From Elasticomyces elasticus (Eukaryota; Ascomycota; Dothideomycetes; Mycosphaerellales; Teratosphaeriaceae), in assembly GCA_035926095.1 (NCBI GenBank), contig JAVRQT010000002.1:1550001-1614000 (forward strand): 64,000 nucleotides of DNA, in the 5' to 3' direction. Position numbers and translations under genes: made by a program. The notes beneath the pieces were generated by a model, which worked only from the letters and a program-made list of their open reading frames with translations, had not been told where the DNA came from and searched no databases. Within the stretch, counting starts at the first letter, position 1. The number at the start of each line of letters is the position of its first letter. Positions 20,888 to 33,100 of the stretch are shown one piece after another.

Positions 20888-23084
20888 CTAACAGCCTCCT
20901 ACTTTACCCTTTGTGATGCTTGTCAGCACAGAAAAGTCTCCCCAGGTCGGGAACTGGTCTGTAGCGGAAGCCGGCTCGACTTCAGCGCTGACAATGGTGA
21001 TCGTAAGATCGCCAATATCTTCTAGGGGTATTCGGGAACCGTCGAACTGCGTAATTGTCAGCTCAGTCTGGTATCTGTAGTGGCTAGTTCACTCACAGCT
21101 CCTGCTCGCCAGTGGAGGTTCTCGTTCAAGTAGGCAGTCACAGTAGGGATATCCATGCAAGGCAGTTCACCAGACTGTACCTTCGCCAGCAGCATAGACG
21201 TCAGCGGTAGCGTTCCCGTCACTTGTATAGTGCTGTCCATCTGTCTGCGCAGCATGTTCGACTTGCTTGTGGCGTCGACCGCTGACAGGGCGGCAAACAC
21301 ACCATGCGTTCCGACAAGATTGGGTGACATCGACCACTCCGCCGGATCGTCGCTGAAGTCGCCCATGAAGACGTAAATCGCGTACGATCCGTTCATTGCA
21401 AACTTCTGCGACACGATGTTCGCAATGTACTCTTGGTATTTGCCGTTGGTCACCTCGGCTGGGGCTTGAACATTGGGATCCGAGGCACCGGGAACTTCTC
21501 GCTCGAGCGGTTGATGGAGGCCGACCGCGCGTCCGGACAAACCGCTGCTGCCGGCGCTGCTTCCGTAAAGTCTGTTGACTGCTGCCTTGACCGTTGAAAC
21601 GCTACCGTCACCAATGTCGCGGTAGGTGTATCCCAGCTTACGGATGGAGCGAGCAGAGGTCGAAGTCCAGTAATCGCCTGCGGCGTTCGAATGGAATGGT
21701 TCAAGGGCTACGTACGGGTCAGTGAGACTCTTCTCGTCTACGATCTGCTTGCTCACGAGAGTCGACATTGATGACTTGTCCATTCGCCATTGTGAAGGTC
21801 TGATCGACGGTGGCCATTGGCTCAACATAGCTGTCGTTGTTGATAGCCTGCCACAACGCGAACGATCGATCGATCATTACATGGTGTAGCCTGGACCAAC
21901 ATAAGTTAGTGCATGATGACAGTGAGATAATAATCTCGCAAAGTAGTCTCACCAGAATAGTGGATCAAACGCAGAGTAGTCGAGGTAGGTCATATGACCA
22001 CTGCCGCCAGTGATACTATGAATGGCGTCGTGGAGTGATTCGAGACTGTCCTTGTTCGAAACACCAGGACCCATCCACGCCTCATTTCCAAATTCGGTGA
22101 AGTTGTTGTAGTACGTGAGAAGATTGTAAAGACGGTCTTGGAAGGACACTCTGTTGTTGTCGAGTATGGGACCAATGAGGTTGTCCTGGACGGTAGCGCT
22201 AGACGTCCAGTTGGTCGGGAAGCGCATCGTTTGGTTCCAGGAGGCGAACTGACAATGTTAGCAAGGCAGACAAGATCGAGCTCTCGGCCACCTACGGGAT
22301 CGAAGTAGAAATCGCTGTGCGAGACTTGGTGGAAACGGTATGAGTACAATGGGTTCGGCATTGACATCGTCCCATTTGGCATTGTCACCGTGATGTTGGG
22401 CGATGTCACACTCGTTGGATAAACGCTCTGTCCGGCAGGTGGAACCGCAGCCCAATCCCAGTATGGTAGACGCCACGACAACGCAGCAGACGCATAGCGT
22501 TGACGAATGGCACCAGCTGGAAACTCATTGACCGCTGCCACGATGTGCTGATACAGCGTTTGCTGGCATGGGTCAATACACATGCTAACTAAATTGCGAC
22601 GATCCGTACCTCAAATAAAGCCAAGTAGGGTCTGTGCCATGTCAAGAAGACATTGGAAACATGAGCGCAGTAGCCTGGGCTGTTAACGCCAGCTGCTGGA
22701 CCGGCGCCATCCCAAGGTGTGTATGGTCGGCCATGTATGCCTGTGAGCTAAGATCAGTAACGGTATGGTCTCGTTGATCAAGTCTGACTCGCCCGCAATC
22801 TGGTAGTAGGATAGCTTGTCTGACTGGTTCGTTGATTGCATCCTGGCCAGGCCGAGCAAGTAGATATTCCATTGGTCTGCATTATTCTCCAGTTGCCGAA
22901 TCTCCAACCGCGGCTGGACACCGAACGTCTGAATTCCAGAGACCACTGTCACTGAACTTTGCCGCCGTTCCAAAGGTGATTCGGTGAGGTCTTCTGGCTG
23001 CAGCGGCGAGAGCGGCAGTGCTATGGCGACAAGCACAAATTGCAAGAGCGTACAAGCAGACAGCAGTGAGCGCGAAAGTCGCAT
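20888..23084 (-). CDS. Secreted tyrosinase (type-3 copper polyphenol oxidase)
   Basis: Seven exons in my model: complement(join(20888..21046, 21097..21707, 21757..21890, 21953..22248, 22296..22562, 22610..22740, 22793..23084)), 629 aa. An N-terminal signal peptide is visible (LLQFVLVAIALP), with a dibasic site LERRQ soon after. CuA ligands: GIHGRPY (His100), YCAHVSN (His124, with Cys122 placed for the thioether bridge) and TWHRPY (His133). CuB ligands: LHDAIHS (His303, His307) and FWLHHV (His331). The C-terminal part has PLEPFHSN and ends in a beta-rich domain (LHWRAGAFDGS). It oxidises phenols to quinones, for pigment or detoxification. All seven exons join in phase. Intron 1 has a GC donor (GCGAGT); the others start GT. 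Confidence 0.9.
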
Positions 23085-25801
23085 CTTGTCCGGTCAAACG
23101 AGTGTGTTGGTGGTTGGCGGATTGGTCTCAATTTGTCGGCGTACCGTGGACGCCCTTGATCGCCAACTGAGCACTGAACCGAAGTGGCTTGATAGAATGC
23201 TCAAGTGCGCGCCTGCGATAGATTTTCGTGTTCGAAAGAGGCGGAGCACCACGTGGAAGAGTGGTTGTAGTGCGCTTGCTCGGCAGGTCTACCCGTGTGC
23301 TTGAGCAACTTGCCGTTGAAGCATTGCAAGCCGCAAGGGAACAAACAATCAACCAGCGAGGAGAGTGACAATGTTGATCAGCAGTAACGGCAGTGATCAA
23401 ACGTCACCTTGCCTTGGGCTGCATGTAAGACGTGATGCTGCTTCATCAGCGGGGTCGGTATCGGTATGAGAGTGGCAGGGAATTTGCGATGGGCAGTCGC
23501 TGGAATTAAAGAACATCATACCGTCCTAAAACACATCCAATGTACTGAAGGCATCCTGCTCGCCGTTTGCGCAAGCCGCTGCGACTATTTCGAGCATGGA
23601 CGGGTATCTGCTCATGGCGACTGCTACTGCCCGCATTGGAAGAGGGATGGCATCGTGCATGAAAAGGTAGCGAACGAACATCGACGTCAGGATCTCCCAG
23701 CGCCACAGCTACAGCATGCGCGCAAGCACCAGGATACGACGCGCGCATGAGAGCGAGCGCATCTGCGACATCCATGCTGTGCGACGTCGAGGTTGGGGAA
23801 GAAATCGAAGTGAAGAGGTCGCTTCGTCCAAGCTCACCGTCCGGCTCGGCGCGGAAGCCAAATGATGGCCAAGTATTTTCACGACATCAGTTCACAACGA
23901 GAACTATGGCAATAAAGGTTGACCCTCCTCGCATCGATAAGGCGCCGGTAGAGGGCTGTCTCTTGCGAGTGCAGATGAGGTCCCCAGCGTGTGGCGCCGG
24001 CACGGCCGTTTGCCGCCGAGTACCACCACAGCTGCAGCTTTCCAGCAGAAAACAATGGTTCGGCAAGCGGTTGCCGATGAGATACTGGCATATCATCGAC
24101 TTACAAACGACCGTCAATAATACGAGTATGATGAGGACTTTCTCGCCGCTCGTGGAAATTAATTGAACACACGTCGACTTGTACACCGCTTCCGGCAACG
24201 ACCAATTGATTGTTTCACAGTAGACGCACTGTCGACCATTGTGGACGCAAGGGACTTTCTGGCTGTTACCTCACACCTCGTGCGATCACCACAAGTGGAC
24301 GCTGGCCAGTCTTGAGGTGACTCTGCACCATTGATGGTGTAGCACATCACAATCTCCTCAATCACGGCTAAGGTGAGCCAATTGTAGTGGCAAGATGGCG
24401 GTCTCGTAACGTGCTGGTACTGGCACCGGTTTCCGTCTGCCTGAGATGGTGTGCTGTCTCAGCTATATTGGCAAACTTCAGCTCGTGTCCTCGTGGGAGG
24501 GCGATAACGTGCCAGACAATGGCTTCTAGGCATAAGACACACCTGTCAAAGGAGAAGTGGGTCGTAAGGTGGTGGTTGCAGTCGGAGCGTCCGGTCTGCT
24601 CATGGTTGATCAGCTCACGAAAGTCAACAACCGGCTCTTCACACCATCGGAAGCTCATTCGAGACCAGGACGACAATCTTACCTCCACGTTAGGCCATTG
24701 CTTGTTCTGGGATACGGCGCTACCAAGGCCACTATCGCGAGTGGTTCTGGATGACAATGTTCATACTCTGGTCTTTCGCGTCCAAGGATATTGAGATCGA
24801 CAACACGCATGCAGTATCGAGGTCTAGCTGGCTTGGATCGATCCGCCGGAAGCCCAGATTTGCCATATCAACTGTGCAGTTCGCCTTATACGGAGTTTCA
24901 TACGTGGCTCTGACAATCCATATCTTGACGGTCGAACAGCAATCTAGAAGACGGGAGAGCGATGGTAAGGCAGTTGCGTTGAGTCACGGCAAGCTGCTTC
25001 TCCGATCGTCCCAGGACTGAGTGCATAATTGAGCCGATTGATGCGGTTTGACGACAGTGCTTTGAGAAAGGCAGTCGAGTTTGCAAGAAGTTTGTCAAGA
25101 CCGCAGTCCACTGGGTCACGGATGGCTCGGTGACAGAGTGAAGGTTGAAGTTCGTGACGTAGCTTTCTGAGTGAGTGCACGTTGACAAGGTGGACGTGTT
25201 GCCGGAGGGCGCTGTGGCTCTATATATTACTCTTCGCTCAACAACACAGCAGAAGTCGAACCCAAGTTTTGCTGGTGAAGATGTTAACACACCACCTCAC
25301 TTCATGGCACGCGCGGAACATTGCACCTTCCTCGTGTACGTATTGTCTTTGCAAGTTCCTGGTTGCATGCGAACGTTACTGCACCGAAACTGGACTGCTG
25401 CTTCCTAGCGACGAGATTGGCTGTACGACTTCCGGTCTCCGTCTGGTTTCGCATGTTGCATATTACAACGACCACAACGACCATCGACCCTGGAACGCAA
25501 TATGCACTAAGCGTCTCCCAACACGACACCATTCCTTGGAAGGATCATTGTTCTGGTAGCAAGTACTCGCAAGGTAAGCTCTAACATGAATCAAATGAAT
25601 GCGCGAGAGGCGCACTTCAAATGAATCGGCTGTCAATGCACCACTCTATGGCTGCATTGCTTTACTCAATGGAACAGCTTCAGTCCATCGCAGTGTGGCG
25701 GACATGACATTGTGAAACACAAGACATTGGCTAATCTGTTTACCAGTTTCTCAGCACCGCACTGCCGCTTGTCTTCGTTCTCGGAGTTGTACAAGTTCGC
25801 A
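23085..25801. other. 2.7 kb stretch without a recognisable gene
   Basis: Many short frames overlap on both strands; none has a domain, signal peptide or consistent splicing. The part next to 23085 is the tyrosinase promoter. The rest may hold decayed genes or a long regulatory spacer before the 2EXR-type cluster; I could not identify a relic. Confidence 0.5.
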
Positions 25802-26536
25802 ATGGCGACGAGCCAGTTCGCCCCGTCTGTCAATTCGACTTCGCACAAGCAACGCATATCGGACGTGAAGCAGACTTTCGGGCGTCTGCGACGATATTGC
25901 AGTAGAAAACTGCGAGCGCAACCGCAGCTGCAGCCACATTCGACCACCCAGCCCGCATCCCTCGCGCCTTTCCTCGCACTTCCAGCAGAGATACCTGACC
26001 TCCCATGCCAAACTTCCAGTCGTCTCCTCGATCTGCCTCCAGAACTGCGTAACGCAATCTACGAGTACGTCCTGGTTCTCGAGCAGCCGATCATCATCAC
26101 CAAAACATCTAAGTGGACTCAACCTGGTCTACTGCGCGTCTGCAAGCAGATCCGGCACGAAGCCGCGTCCCTTTATTACAACGCGAACAAGTTTAGGATT
26201 GATTGTTCTGACTTGGACTTCACTTTGTAGTTGGGCTTCGAAGACCACACCAGGCAATGGGATGAAGAACTCGACAACGCTGTATTGTTCAATCTGGGAG
26301 GTGGGCAAGCGAACTGGAGCTCTCTGATGGTGCTGCTCAAAGCGGTGCATGAAGGGCAGACTGCTGGTCTTGTGTATCCTGACAACGTCGGGGGTCTTTG
26401 TGCTGCTGCAGTAGGTGCTTCTAGAATGGTTCTCAGCCTCCGTAGAGCTCCTTGGGCCGACGTGGAGACTGCCCTGGACTTCTACAAAAGGGCCGTAGTC
26501 GACAGTCGTGCACGCCGAGCCTGGACGTGGGTCTGA
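25802..26536 (+). pseudogene. 2EXR/F-box-like gene interrupted by an in-frame TAG
   Basis: The frame runs for 245 codons but contains one TAG at 26228-26230. Before it lie a basic N-terminus (KQTFGRLRRYCSRKLRAQ) and the domain start RLLDLPPELRNAIYEYVLVL, PGLLRVCKQIRHEAASLYY and CSDLDF. After it, the same frame continues through WSSLMVLLKAVHEGQTAG to RAWTWV, the expected end. Against the two following paralogues the stop occupies exactly one alignment position: 31 positions separate LDF from the Trp in each. A CAG-to-TAG transition would explain it. No phase-compatible intron removes the stop. As written, the gene gives a 142-residue truncated protein. It lacks the transmembrane leader exon of its neighbours. 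Confidence 0.7.
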
Positions 26537-27039
26537 TCGAGAGCGTTTTGTACCTAACCTTCCATGCACCCGTGAGCAGCCGGATGGAACATTGGGAACA
26601 GAGCTAGCTTGTGATGCTTGAGACGGGTAGATCAGGACAAACCTAAGTGAATTTGGCGATCAGGGAGCAAGACACAGTCGGCAGTGCTGCTGATACCGGG
26701 GAGATGCCCTGAACGTTGAAAGAAGTGGCGCTTAGAATACTGTACAGACGTCGAGACTCCGGCCTATGACAATCATGCATTTGGATCACTGCCTAATGTT
26801 CAGCTTCTTGTCGCCTGAAGAACACCTTGGAGGTATCAACTCATTTGTGGACGCCGGCGTCGTCACTCAGGCAGGCGTGTATCTGCGCTCACACCTTCCA
26901 CGATCACCTGCTCGGTACCTGCTCCAGATTTGAGCGTAAACACTCCGCTCCAGCTCTTCTTTGCGTTCTCTCTGGACATTCCACTTCGCACTGCAACAAA
27001 CGACTCGCTACCATCAGTTAGATACCGGTACAACACAAA
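26537..27039. other. Intergenic spacer within the 2EXR-type cluster
   Basis: This is the promoter region of the next family member. No open frame with family similarity or other recognisable content was seen. Confidence 0.5.
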
Positions 27040-27761
27040 ATGTTTCAAGTCAGCGGCATCACGTTGATCGCCGGTGCCATGATGGCGGCATGTTTGGGCT
27101 TCCTACTGCGCCACTGCTGTGAGCGATTGAAAGCGAGTGCTCCCAGTGTATTCCGGAAGTGACGTGCTAACAGATCTCTCAGTTTCGGCTTCCGAGAGTG
27201 CACCTTTTCCGTACCAGAGTGCCTCGCACCTCATCAGCTCTCCTCAACCTCCCTCCAGAGCTCCGCAACCGGATCTGGGAAGAAGCCTTGGTCTCCAAAA
27301 AGGGCTCTACCTCTATTGCGATCAACAAACATACCTGGGCTCAACCTCTGCTACTGCGAACGTGCAAGCAAATCCGGAAAGAAGCAGGACCAATGTACTA
27401 CAGCCTCAATACATTTGCCATTGTTCACACCGACCTCGATTTCCGAGTCCACATACGCTTCTGCAAGAGTGCTGCCAAATTTGCCGTGGCTCTCCCACGA
27501 ATGACTTACTTCGAGGGTGCTGTCGGTCTACCAAGATGGGATTCGTTGATGATTGGCGCTAAAGCAGTTCACGAGGGTGTTATACCTTTTGACTACTACT
27601 ACACCGGAAAGACCGGGGTACCTGCAGCCGCGGATGGAGTGTTACAGCTTGTGGCGGCCCTGAAAGATGTCAAGTGGGACAAGGTGCAGTATGCACTGGA
27701 TATGTACAAGTGGTCGATCGTGAGAGTCGGACCAGTCGGTACCGGGTGGCTCTGGGCCTGA
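27040..27761 (+). CDS. 2EXR/F-box-like protein with transmembrane leader exon
   Basis: Model join(27040..27132, 27183..27761), 223 aa. Exon 1 (31 codons) encodes a single hydrophobic helix, ITLIAGAMMAACLGFLL, followed by RHCCERLK. The 50-nt intron begins GCGAGT and ends CTAAC...CAG; the GC donor is supported by phase and by alignment with the GTGAGT of the next paralogue. Exon 2 has ALLNLPPELRNRIWEEALV, PLLLRTCKQIRKEAGPMYY, VHTDLDFRV and a helical C-terminus with LMIGAKAVHEG, ending TGWLWA. The domain is the F-box-related 2EXR type expanded in plant-associated fungi; a membrane-anchored version suggests a role at a membrane, unknown otherwise. Confidence 0.72.
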
Positions 27762-28036
27762 AATGAGTCCAGCTATCTGTGGCTGGCATCGCATTGCTCG
27801 AGTGCATGGCGCCAGTCATTACCTCAATGTTCTGTTAGAAAATTGTATTGTGTAACATAATTTTGCAGTCCTGGGTCTGAAGCGAGCATCTTCACATGCC
27901 AATGTGAACTTTCAGCAAGCCCAGTGGTCCGAGCTCCAGGCTTCCATGCAAACGGCTGCTGTCACATCACCTCCGCAATACTTTCGATTCTCTTACAACA
28001 TCACTACCTTCTCACACCGTCGGGGACTCTCACGCG

Positions 28037-28782
28037 ATGGCCATCGCCGGCGCTGTACCACACAGCATGCCTTACACATCCACAATCCTCTTGATCGCGG
28101 GAGCAATGGCGGTATTGTTCTTGGGCTTCTTGCTGCGCGAGATGTGCGAGCGCTTCGACGTGAGTGTTTCTGAAGGTCCATGAGGTACACCTGCTAACAC
28201 AATCAGCTCGAGTTCCGAGGCATGTACCGGCGCCCTGCCATCGTACACGTGCAGATCGAGTGCATCCGCAAATCCTCATTCTTCTTGAATCTACCTCCTG
28301 AGCTCCGAAACTCGATCTACGAGCACACCCTTGTCTCCCACGAACCCATCAGGATCGGAAAAACGGTGAAGCAGCCGCCTCTGCTCCAGGTATGCAAGCA
28401 AATCCGTCGAGAAGCGGGACCTCTCTACTTCCACCAAAACAACTTCCGTGTGGTCCTAACCGACCTTGACTTTACGTCCACCATGCGCCTCTGCCAGCTT
28501 GCCAAGCTGTTCCTTTTGGTCTTGCCGACTATAAGCTATTCTGTTACTCGGTCTGATCAGGGGAACTGGGAGAATCTGTTGACGGGAGCCAAGGCGGTGC
28601 ACGTGGGTCTGATACCACGATCTGGACGTGTTGTGAACGGGACTGGACATGGAGCTGCCGCGATGGGAGCTCTACGGATGGCCCACAAGCTGCGGCGCAC
28701 GAAGTGGAAGGAGGTCAAGAAATCGTTGGAGGAGTACAAGGAGGTGGTCGTCAGGAGCGGTACCGGGTGGACTTGGGTTTAG
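28037..28782 (+). CDS. 2EXR/F-box-like protein with transmembrane leader exon
   Basis: Model join(28037..28159, 28207..28782), 232 aa, with a 47-nt phase-0 intron (GTGAGT...GCTAAC...CAG). Exon 1 has the helix TILLIAGAMAVLFLGFLLRE followed by MCERFD, nearly the same layout as the gene before it. Exon 2 contains SFFLNLPPELRNSIYEHTLV, PPLLQVCKQIRREAGPLYF, LTDLDFTS, LLTGAKAVHVG and the end GTGWTWV. This is the most regular member of the cluster and is useful as a reference for the damaged ones. It is probably a membrane-anchored protein with the 2EXR domain on the cytosolic side; ligand or partner unknown. Confidence 0.75.
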
Positions 28783-29205
28783 CAGGTGAAAAGTGGCGGC
28801 GATGGGGTGAAGGCCGACACCTTGCGCGGTCGATGGGCGGGTGCTAGATTGCCTCCTGGGGCTCCGGCATTTGCAGCAGCTGCCGTTCGTTGGAGACGGA
28901 CACTAATACATGCAGGCCATGACAGCTTCGTGGATCGGGCTGGGTCGACTCCAGATACGCTCGTCGCAGAGCTTGCTACGAGCGTGGCAACATTCGCAAC
29001 GGCATGATGTATGCTGCAGATGGGAGTTCGGCGGCTATAGAGTTAGTATTCGGGTTGGAACGATGGATCAATAGACACTTCGGCATTGAATTGGATGCAG
29101 CTTCATTCGGATGCTACAGATCCTTGGGCATGAAACCTCTCTCAACGCCGTATCGCATGCGCAGTGAAGCATTTGACAACCGTGTCACCATTTCCATGTC
29201 CACGC
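28783..29205. other. Intergenic, no gene seen
   Basis: This lies between the last 2EXR-type gene and the 3' end of the L27 gene, which converge. A frame beginning at 29004 continues over L27 on the opposite strand and is its shadow. Confidence 0.5.
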
Positions 29206-29785
29206 TCAAAACCCTGCACAAATTGTTAGCCATACCCCTACTCCGTCAATCACCACACCAAATACTCACGCAGCGCAGTGAAGAACCACCGGTTCTTCCC
29301 ACTCTGGTACCGCTCCTCCAACGCCTTCTTCACCGTCTTCTTCGCCTCCTCCCTCTGACTGACCTCCCCGAAAGTCTCGTTCGTAACCACACCCTTCAGT
29401 CCCTCCAACTCCAGCGTGTACCGTGTGGGCATGATGTGGTTGTAGTTGACAACCTTGATGAACGGCTTGACCTTGCTGCGCTTCGCGGCGCGGGCCTTGG
29501 ACATGCGGCGTGTGACTTGCGAGGGGTAGCGCTCGATGCCTGCTACGAGGGCGTGGGGGAAGGGATGGGCTTTGCTGCCATTGTCCTGCGGTTGGATGAT
29601 GACGACTTTCTTTCCGGCGTAGCGTCCGCGAGTGATGATGGCCTGGGAGGGGATGTGTCAGGTGGTGGAGGGGAGGACTGAGAGGTTAGAGAGGGTGTTT
29701 GCGTACCACACGGCCGACCTTGAGGACTGCGGAATTGTCAGCTTATTACGTTGGCAGCATTCTGGCCGTACGTACACTTCACCAT
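29206..29785 (-). CDS. rpl27: 60S ribosomal protein L27 (eL27)
   Basis: Model complement(join(29206..29213, 29270..29642, 29707..29726, 29776..29785)), 136 aa, exactly the usual eL27 length. The coding exons are 10, 20, 373 and 8 nt. The splices rebuild MVKFLKVGRV, then AIITRGRYAGKKVVIIQPQD (KOW-type start), HPFPHALVAGIERYPSQ, KPFIKVVNYNHIMPTRYTLE and the C-terminus FFTALRF. Unspliced, the main exon would run into a spurious REYLVW end. Introns are 49, 64 and 56 nt. It is a structural protein of the large ribosomal subunit. It is divergent from the giant coiled-coil gene with 389 bp between starts. Confidence 0.95.
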
Positions 29786-30174
29786 GGCTGTGTTGCGTGC
29801 GGTGTCGAGGTGTCGCAGCGTTGATCGAGACTTGACGTCGTTCGCGAACGAAATCCGTCGAAGGTGCGCTTGGCTTGGCACTGCACAGCGGGCGATCCCG
29901 TCCTCCGTTAGCGCAGCCGAGTGTTGACATCTCTGTTTACCTGGTCGCGACTCGCTCGAAACAAGACCAAGACTCGACGGAAGAAGCTGCTCTGCTCTGC
30001 TCTACACCGCTACCACCACACTACACTCTGCTACATCAATCGCTGGAGAATCGCACCGAGCAGGACTACAATGCAATCGTCTCCCTCAACTACTGGCAGA
30101 CACTAAGCGGCATTCTGCGCATTCAGCATTCCAGTCGTCGGCTCGACTTGTCGCCAGCCTACACACGCACCGCC
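29786..30174. promoter_or_regulatory. Divergent promoter of L27 and the coiled-coil gene
   Basis: This 389-bp spacer contains CTCTGCTCTGCTCTAC and CACTACACTCTGCTAC pyrimidine-rich runs on the plus strand, typical of fungal 5' leaders. No specific ribosomal-protein promoter element was identified. Confidence 0.5.
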
Positions 30175-33100
30175 ATGGCGGGCATCGAGCGGGAAGCTTC
30201 TCGCGACCGCGACATCGGTGGGCGACATCAGCATTCCTTCTCACATGACGGGCGGTCGAGCGTGCCGATGTGAGTACAATCGCCTTGTGCGACAGAAACA
30301 ATATTTCTGCAATTGAGTGTTATATATGTAAACATGCAGCTACTGACGAGCATCAAACGCAGGTGGGACTCTTCCGATCCCGAGCGCGCACCACCACCAC
30401 TTCCATTTCCGCCTGGCGCGAACAGCCCGACCACGAAAGGGAACACATCCGCCGGTATTGCCGCGGCTGCTAAGCAGATTGTCGAGCGAGCGCGTGAGAG
30501 CGCACCACTATCTTCTTACACATCGAATCAGACACCGCAAGGGTCTCCAGAGAGGTCACTCGTGAAAGGCGCGCACCACAAGCGTCTGCAATCGCTACAG
30601 ACTGGCAGCGTGAAAGATCTGAGGAGTTATCTGGATGGCAGTCGTTCGCCCGAGAGATCGCCCGAGCGGCCGGCATCGCGAGCAGGATCTTACTTCAGCA
30701 GGCAGGAAAGCAAGGAGGACATTTCGGTGCCTGGTGAGAGGTCTGTGACTCCTACGCCTGCGCCCAAGGATCCCATGAAGGAGACGCCTTCTTTGCGACC
30801 AACGACGCGCAATGCGCCCAGAAGCATACTCAGCGAGAACACACCGCCTTCCAGCACTATGTTGGCTCTCCAGACCATGTATGTCCCGGACGAGCCGCTT
30901 CACGACATCACCAATGGACCGAGTACGCCCTCTCCCATGCGGACGAGCACACACTACGACTTCTCCAGTCAATTATTAAACCTCACCACAATCGCGACCA
31001 ACCTCCAGAAAGAGATGTCAGGACTCAGCAGGCGCAGCAAAGATAATGCCACAGACCTCATCAGTCTCAAAGAAGCCACCAACCAGCGCGACGAGGACAT
31101 CCGCAAGAGTCTACGTGAACTGGCGAACGTAATGGGCAACGCGAACAACCTGCTCGGCCCACCACCTGCACCAGGAGCCCTGCCTCGAACAGCTAGTAGC
31201 TACAGCTTCCTAGACAGCAAAGGCTTCAACTCACCACCCTCAGCATCCAAATCCTGGTCCGTACCACGCGCCGCGAGCGCCCACAGCTTCCTCGAAGATG
31301 TTGGCAGAGTAGGCTCGCCCTCTCCTTACTCCGTGGAAGGCGCAGCAAGCGTCGCCATGCTCGAGAAGATCATCCGCGAGATGGTTACCAAAGAAGGCCA
31401 GGAACGATTGCTCTCCACTCTGTCTGAGATGCACGAGAAGAGCCATATCGATAATGCCGAGGCTGCCAAGCGGTTGAAGGAGCTCTCCGAGTTTATAAAG
31501 GAGAAGTCGGAATCCCAGGCTCTGGTTGCGATGCCGAAAGATGGGCCTCCTAAGCTGGAGCTCAACTTCGACTCGCCTGCGCGTTTGGCGAAGATTACTC
31601 GTGAGGGAGCCACGGAGGAGAAAGTTGTGGTGGACGAGGAGGTTAGGGATATGCTTAAGCGGATCAAGGAGTCTGTTGCGCATTCTGGGGGTTCGACGAA
31701 TGAGGTCAAGGGTTTGGTACGCGATTTACGCGGCGAGGTTCTGGGGATGGGGAGGGAGCTTGGTCGGAAGTTGGATCAGGTGAGCGAGACGCAACTCAAT
31801 AGCACGCTTGACAAGTCGATAGGAGATGGCCAGGGTCAAGAGCAGGCTGAGGAGGTGCAGCGTATAGTCGAAGAAGGCATGGCGGAATTGAAGGAGCATC
31901 TTTCGGGTCTCATGAAGCAGCGCGCTGAGCAGGATGATGATACTTTCCGGCAGCTATCGACGGCAAGGGAGGGGGCTAGTGGGGAGGAGGTGTTTGCTGT
32001 TGTCAAGCATGCTTTGGCTGAGCATGGGAATCTTGTTGGTAAGAGGGAGGTGGATGTGGCGGAGGTGCAGCCGGGCTTGGATAAGGAGGGTGTGCTTGAT
32101 GCTGTCAAGGAGGGTTTGAAGGATTTCGAGCCGAACATTGAGTTGCAGCAGTTTGGGCTTGAGCGTGATGAGATTCTGGCAGTGTTGAAGGAGGGTCTGG
32201 CCGAGTATCAGAATGAACGAGCCGAGCCAGCTTCTGCTCCGATCGACAAGGGGGAGATTTTCGAGGTCATGCAGGAGGCTCTCAAGGATTTCGAACCGCC
32301 TTTCCCGGCCCAGGCTATGGAGCAGATGAAGATGGATATTCTGGAGAATGTCCGACAAGCACTTGCTGAGCATCAGCCTATCGTCTCTGCTGCTCCCATG
32401 GACACTGAAGCGGTCCACGCCGCTGTCACGGAGGCAGTCAAGGAAGGTCTTGTGAATCATGGCCCTGCCGCACCACGAGAAATCGAGATAAGCCGCGATG
32501 ATCTGTTTGATGCTGTCAAAGCTAGCTTGGACGGGTCCGCGATACCTTTTGGTGGGTTTGGAGAGCAGCTGCTGCAGCGGATGCATGAGTTGATTGATAA
32601 TATGCGGACCGAGTTCCAGCAGTACTCTGCTGCCAATGGACGGGATACCGAGCAAGTCCTTGATGCTGTGAAGGATGGCTTGGAGTCTTTGCGGGCGGAG
32701 ATCGAGACGTATGTTGATCGGGCTCAGGACGTGACGGGCAAGGACGAAATTCTGGATACTGTCAAGGGCGGTCTGGAGCAGCTGAGAGGTGATGTGCAGG
32801 GTTTTTGTGCACAGGGTCCGGCGCATGATAATGGGAAGGCGGATCTGCTGGCGTATATCCAGAAGGAGTTTGAGCATTTGCATGAGACGATTGGAAGTCG
32901 CGATATGGTTGATGAGGGCGATGAGTCGAGGTCGAATCAGATGGCTGAGGTTCTCCGGGCGGTGAATGAAGGGATGGAGAGTCTGAAGGTGCAGATTGAT
33001 GAGAAGGATCGCGGCGAGATGGAGATTGATTTCCCCACTGACGAGATCCATGATGCGATGAAGGAGGAGTTCAAGCAGTTGCAGACGACGTTGTTGAATG

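Noticed and set aside
29004..29681. 225-codon plus-strand frame
   Set aside because: Overlaps the L27 coding exons in antisense; L27 is certain.
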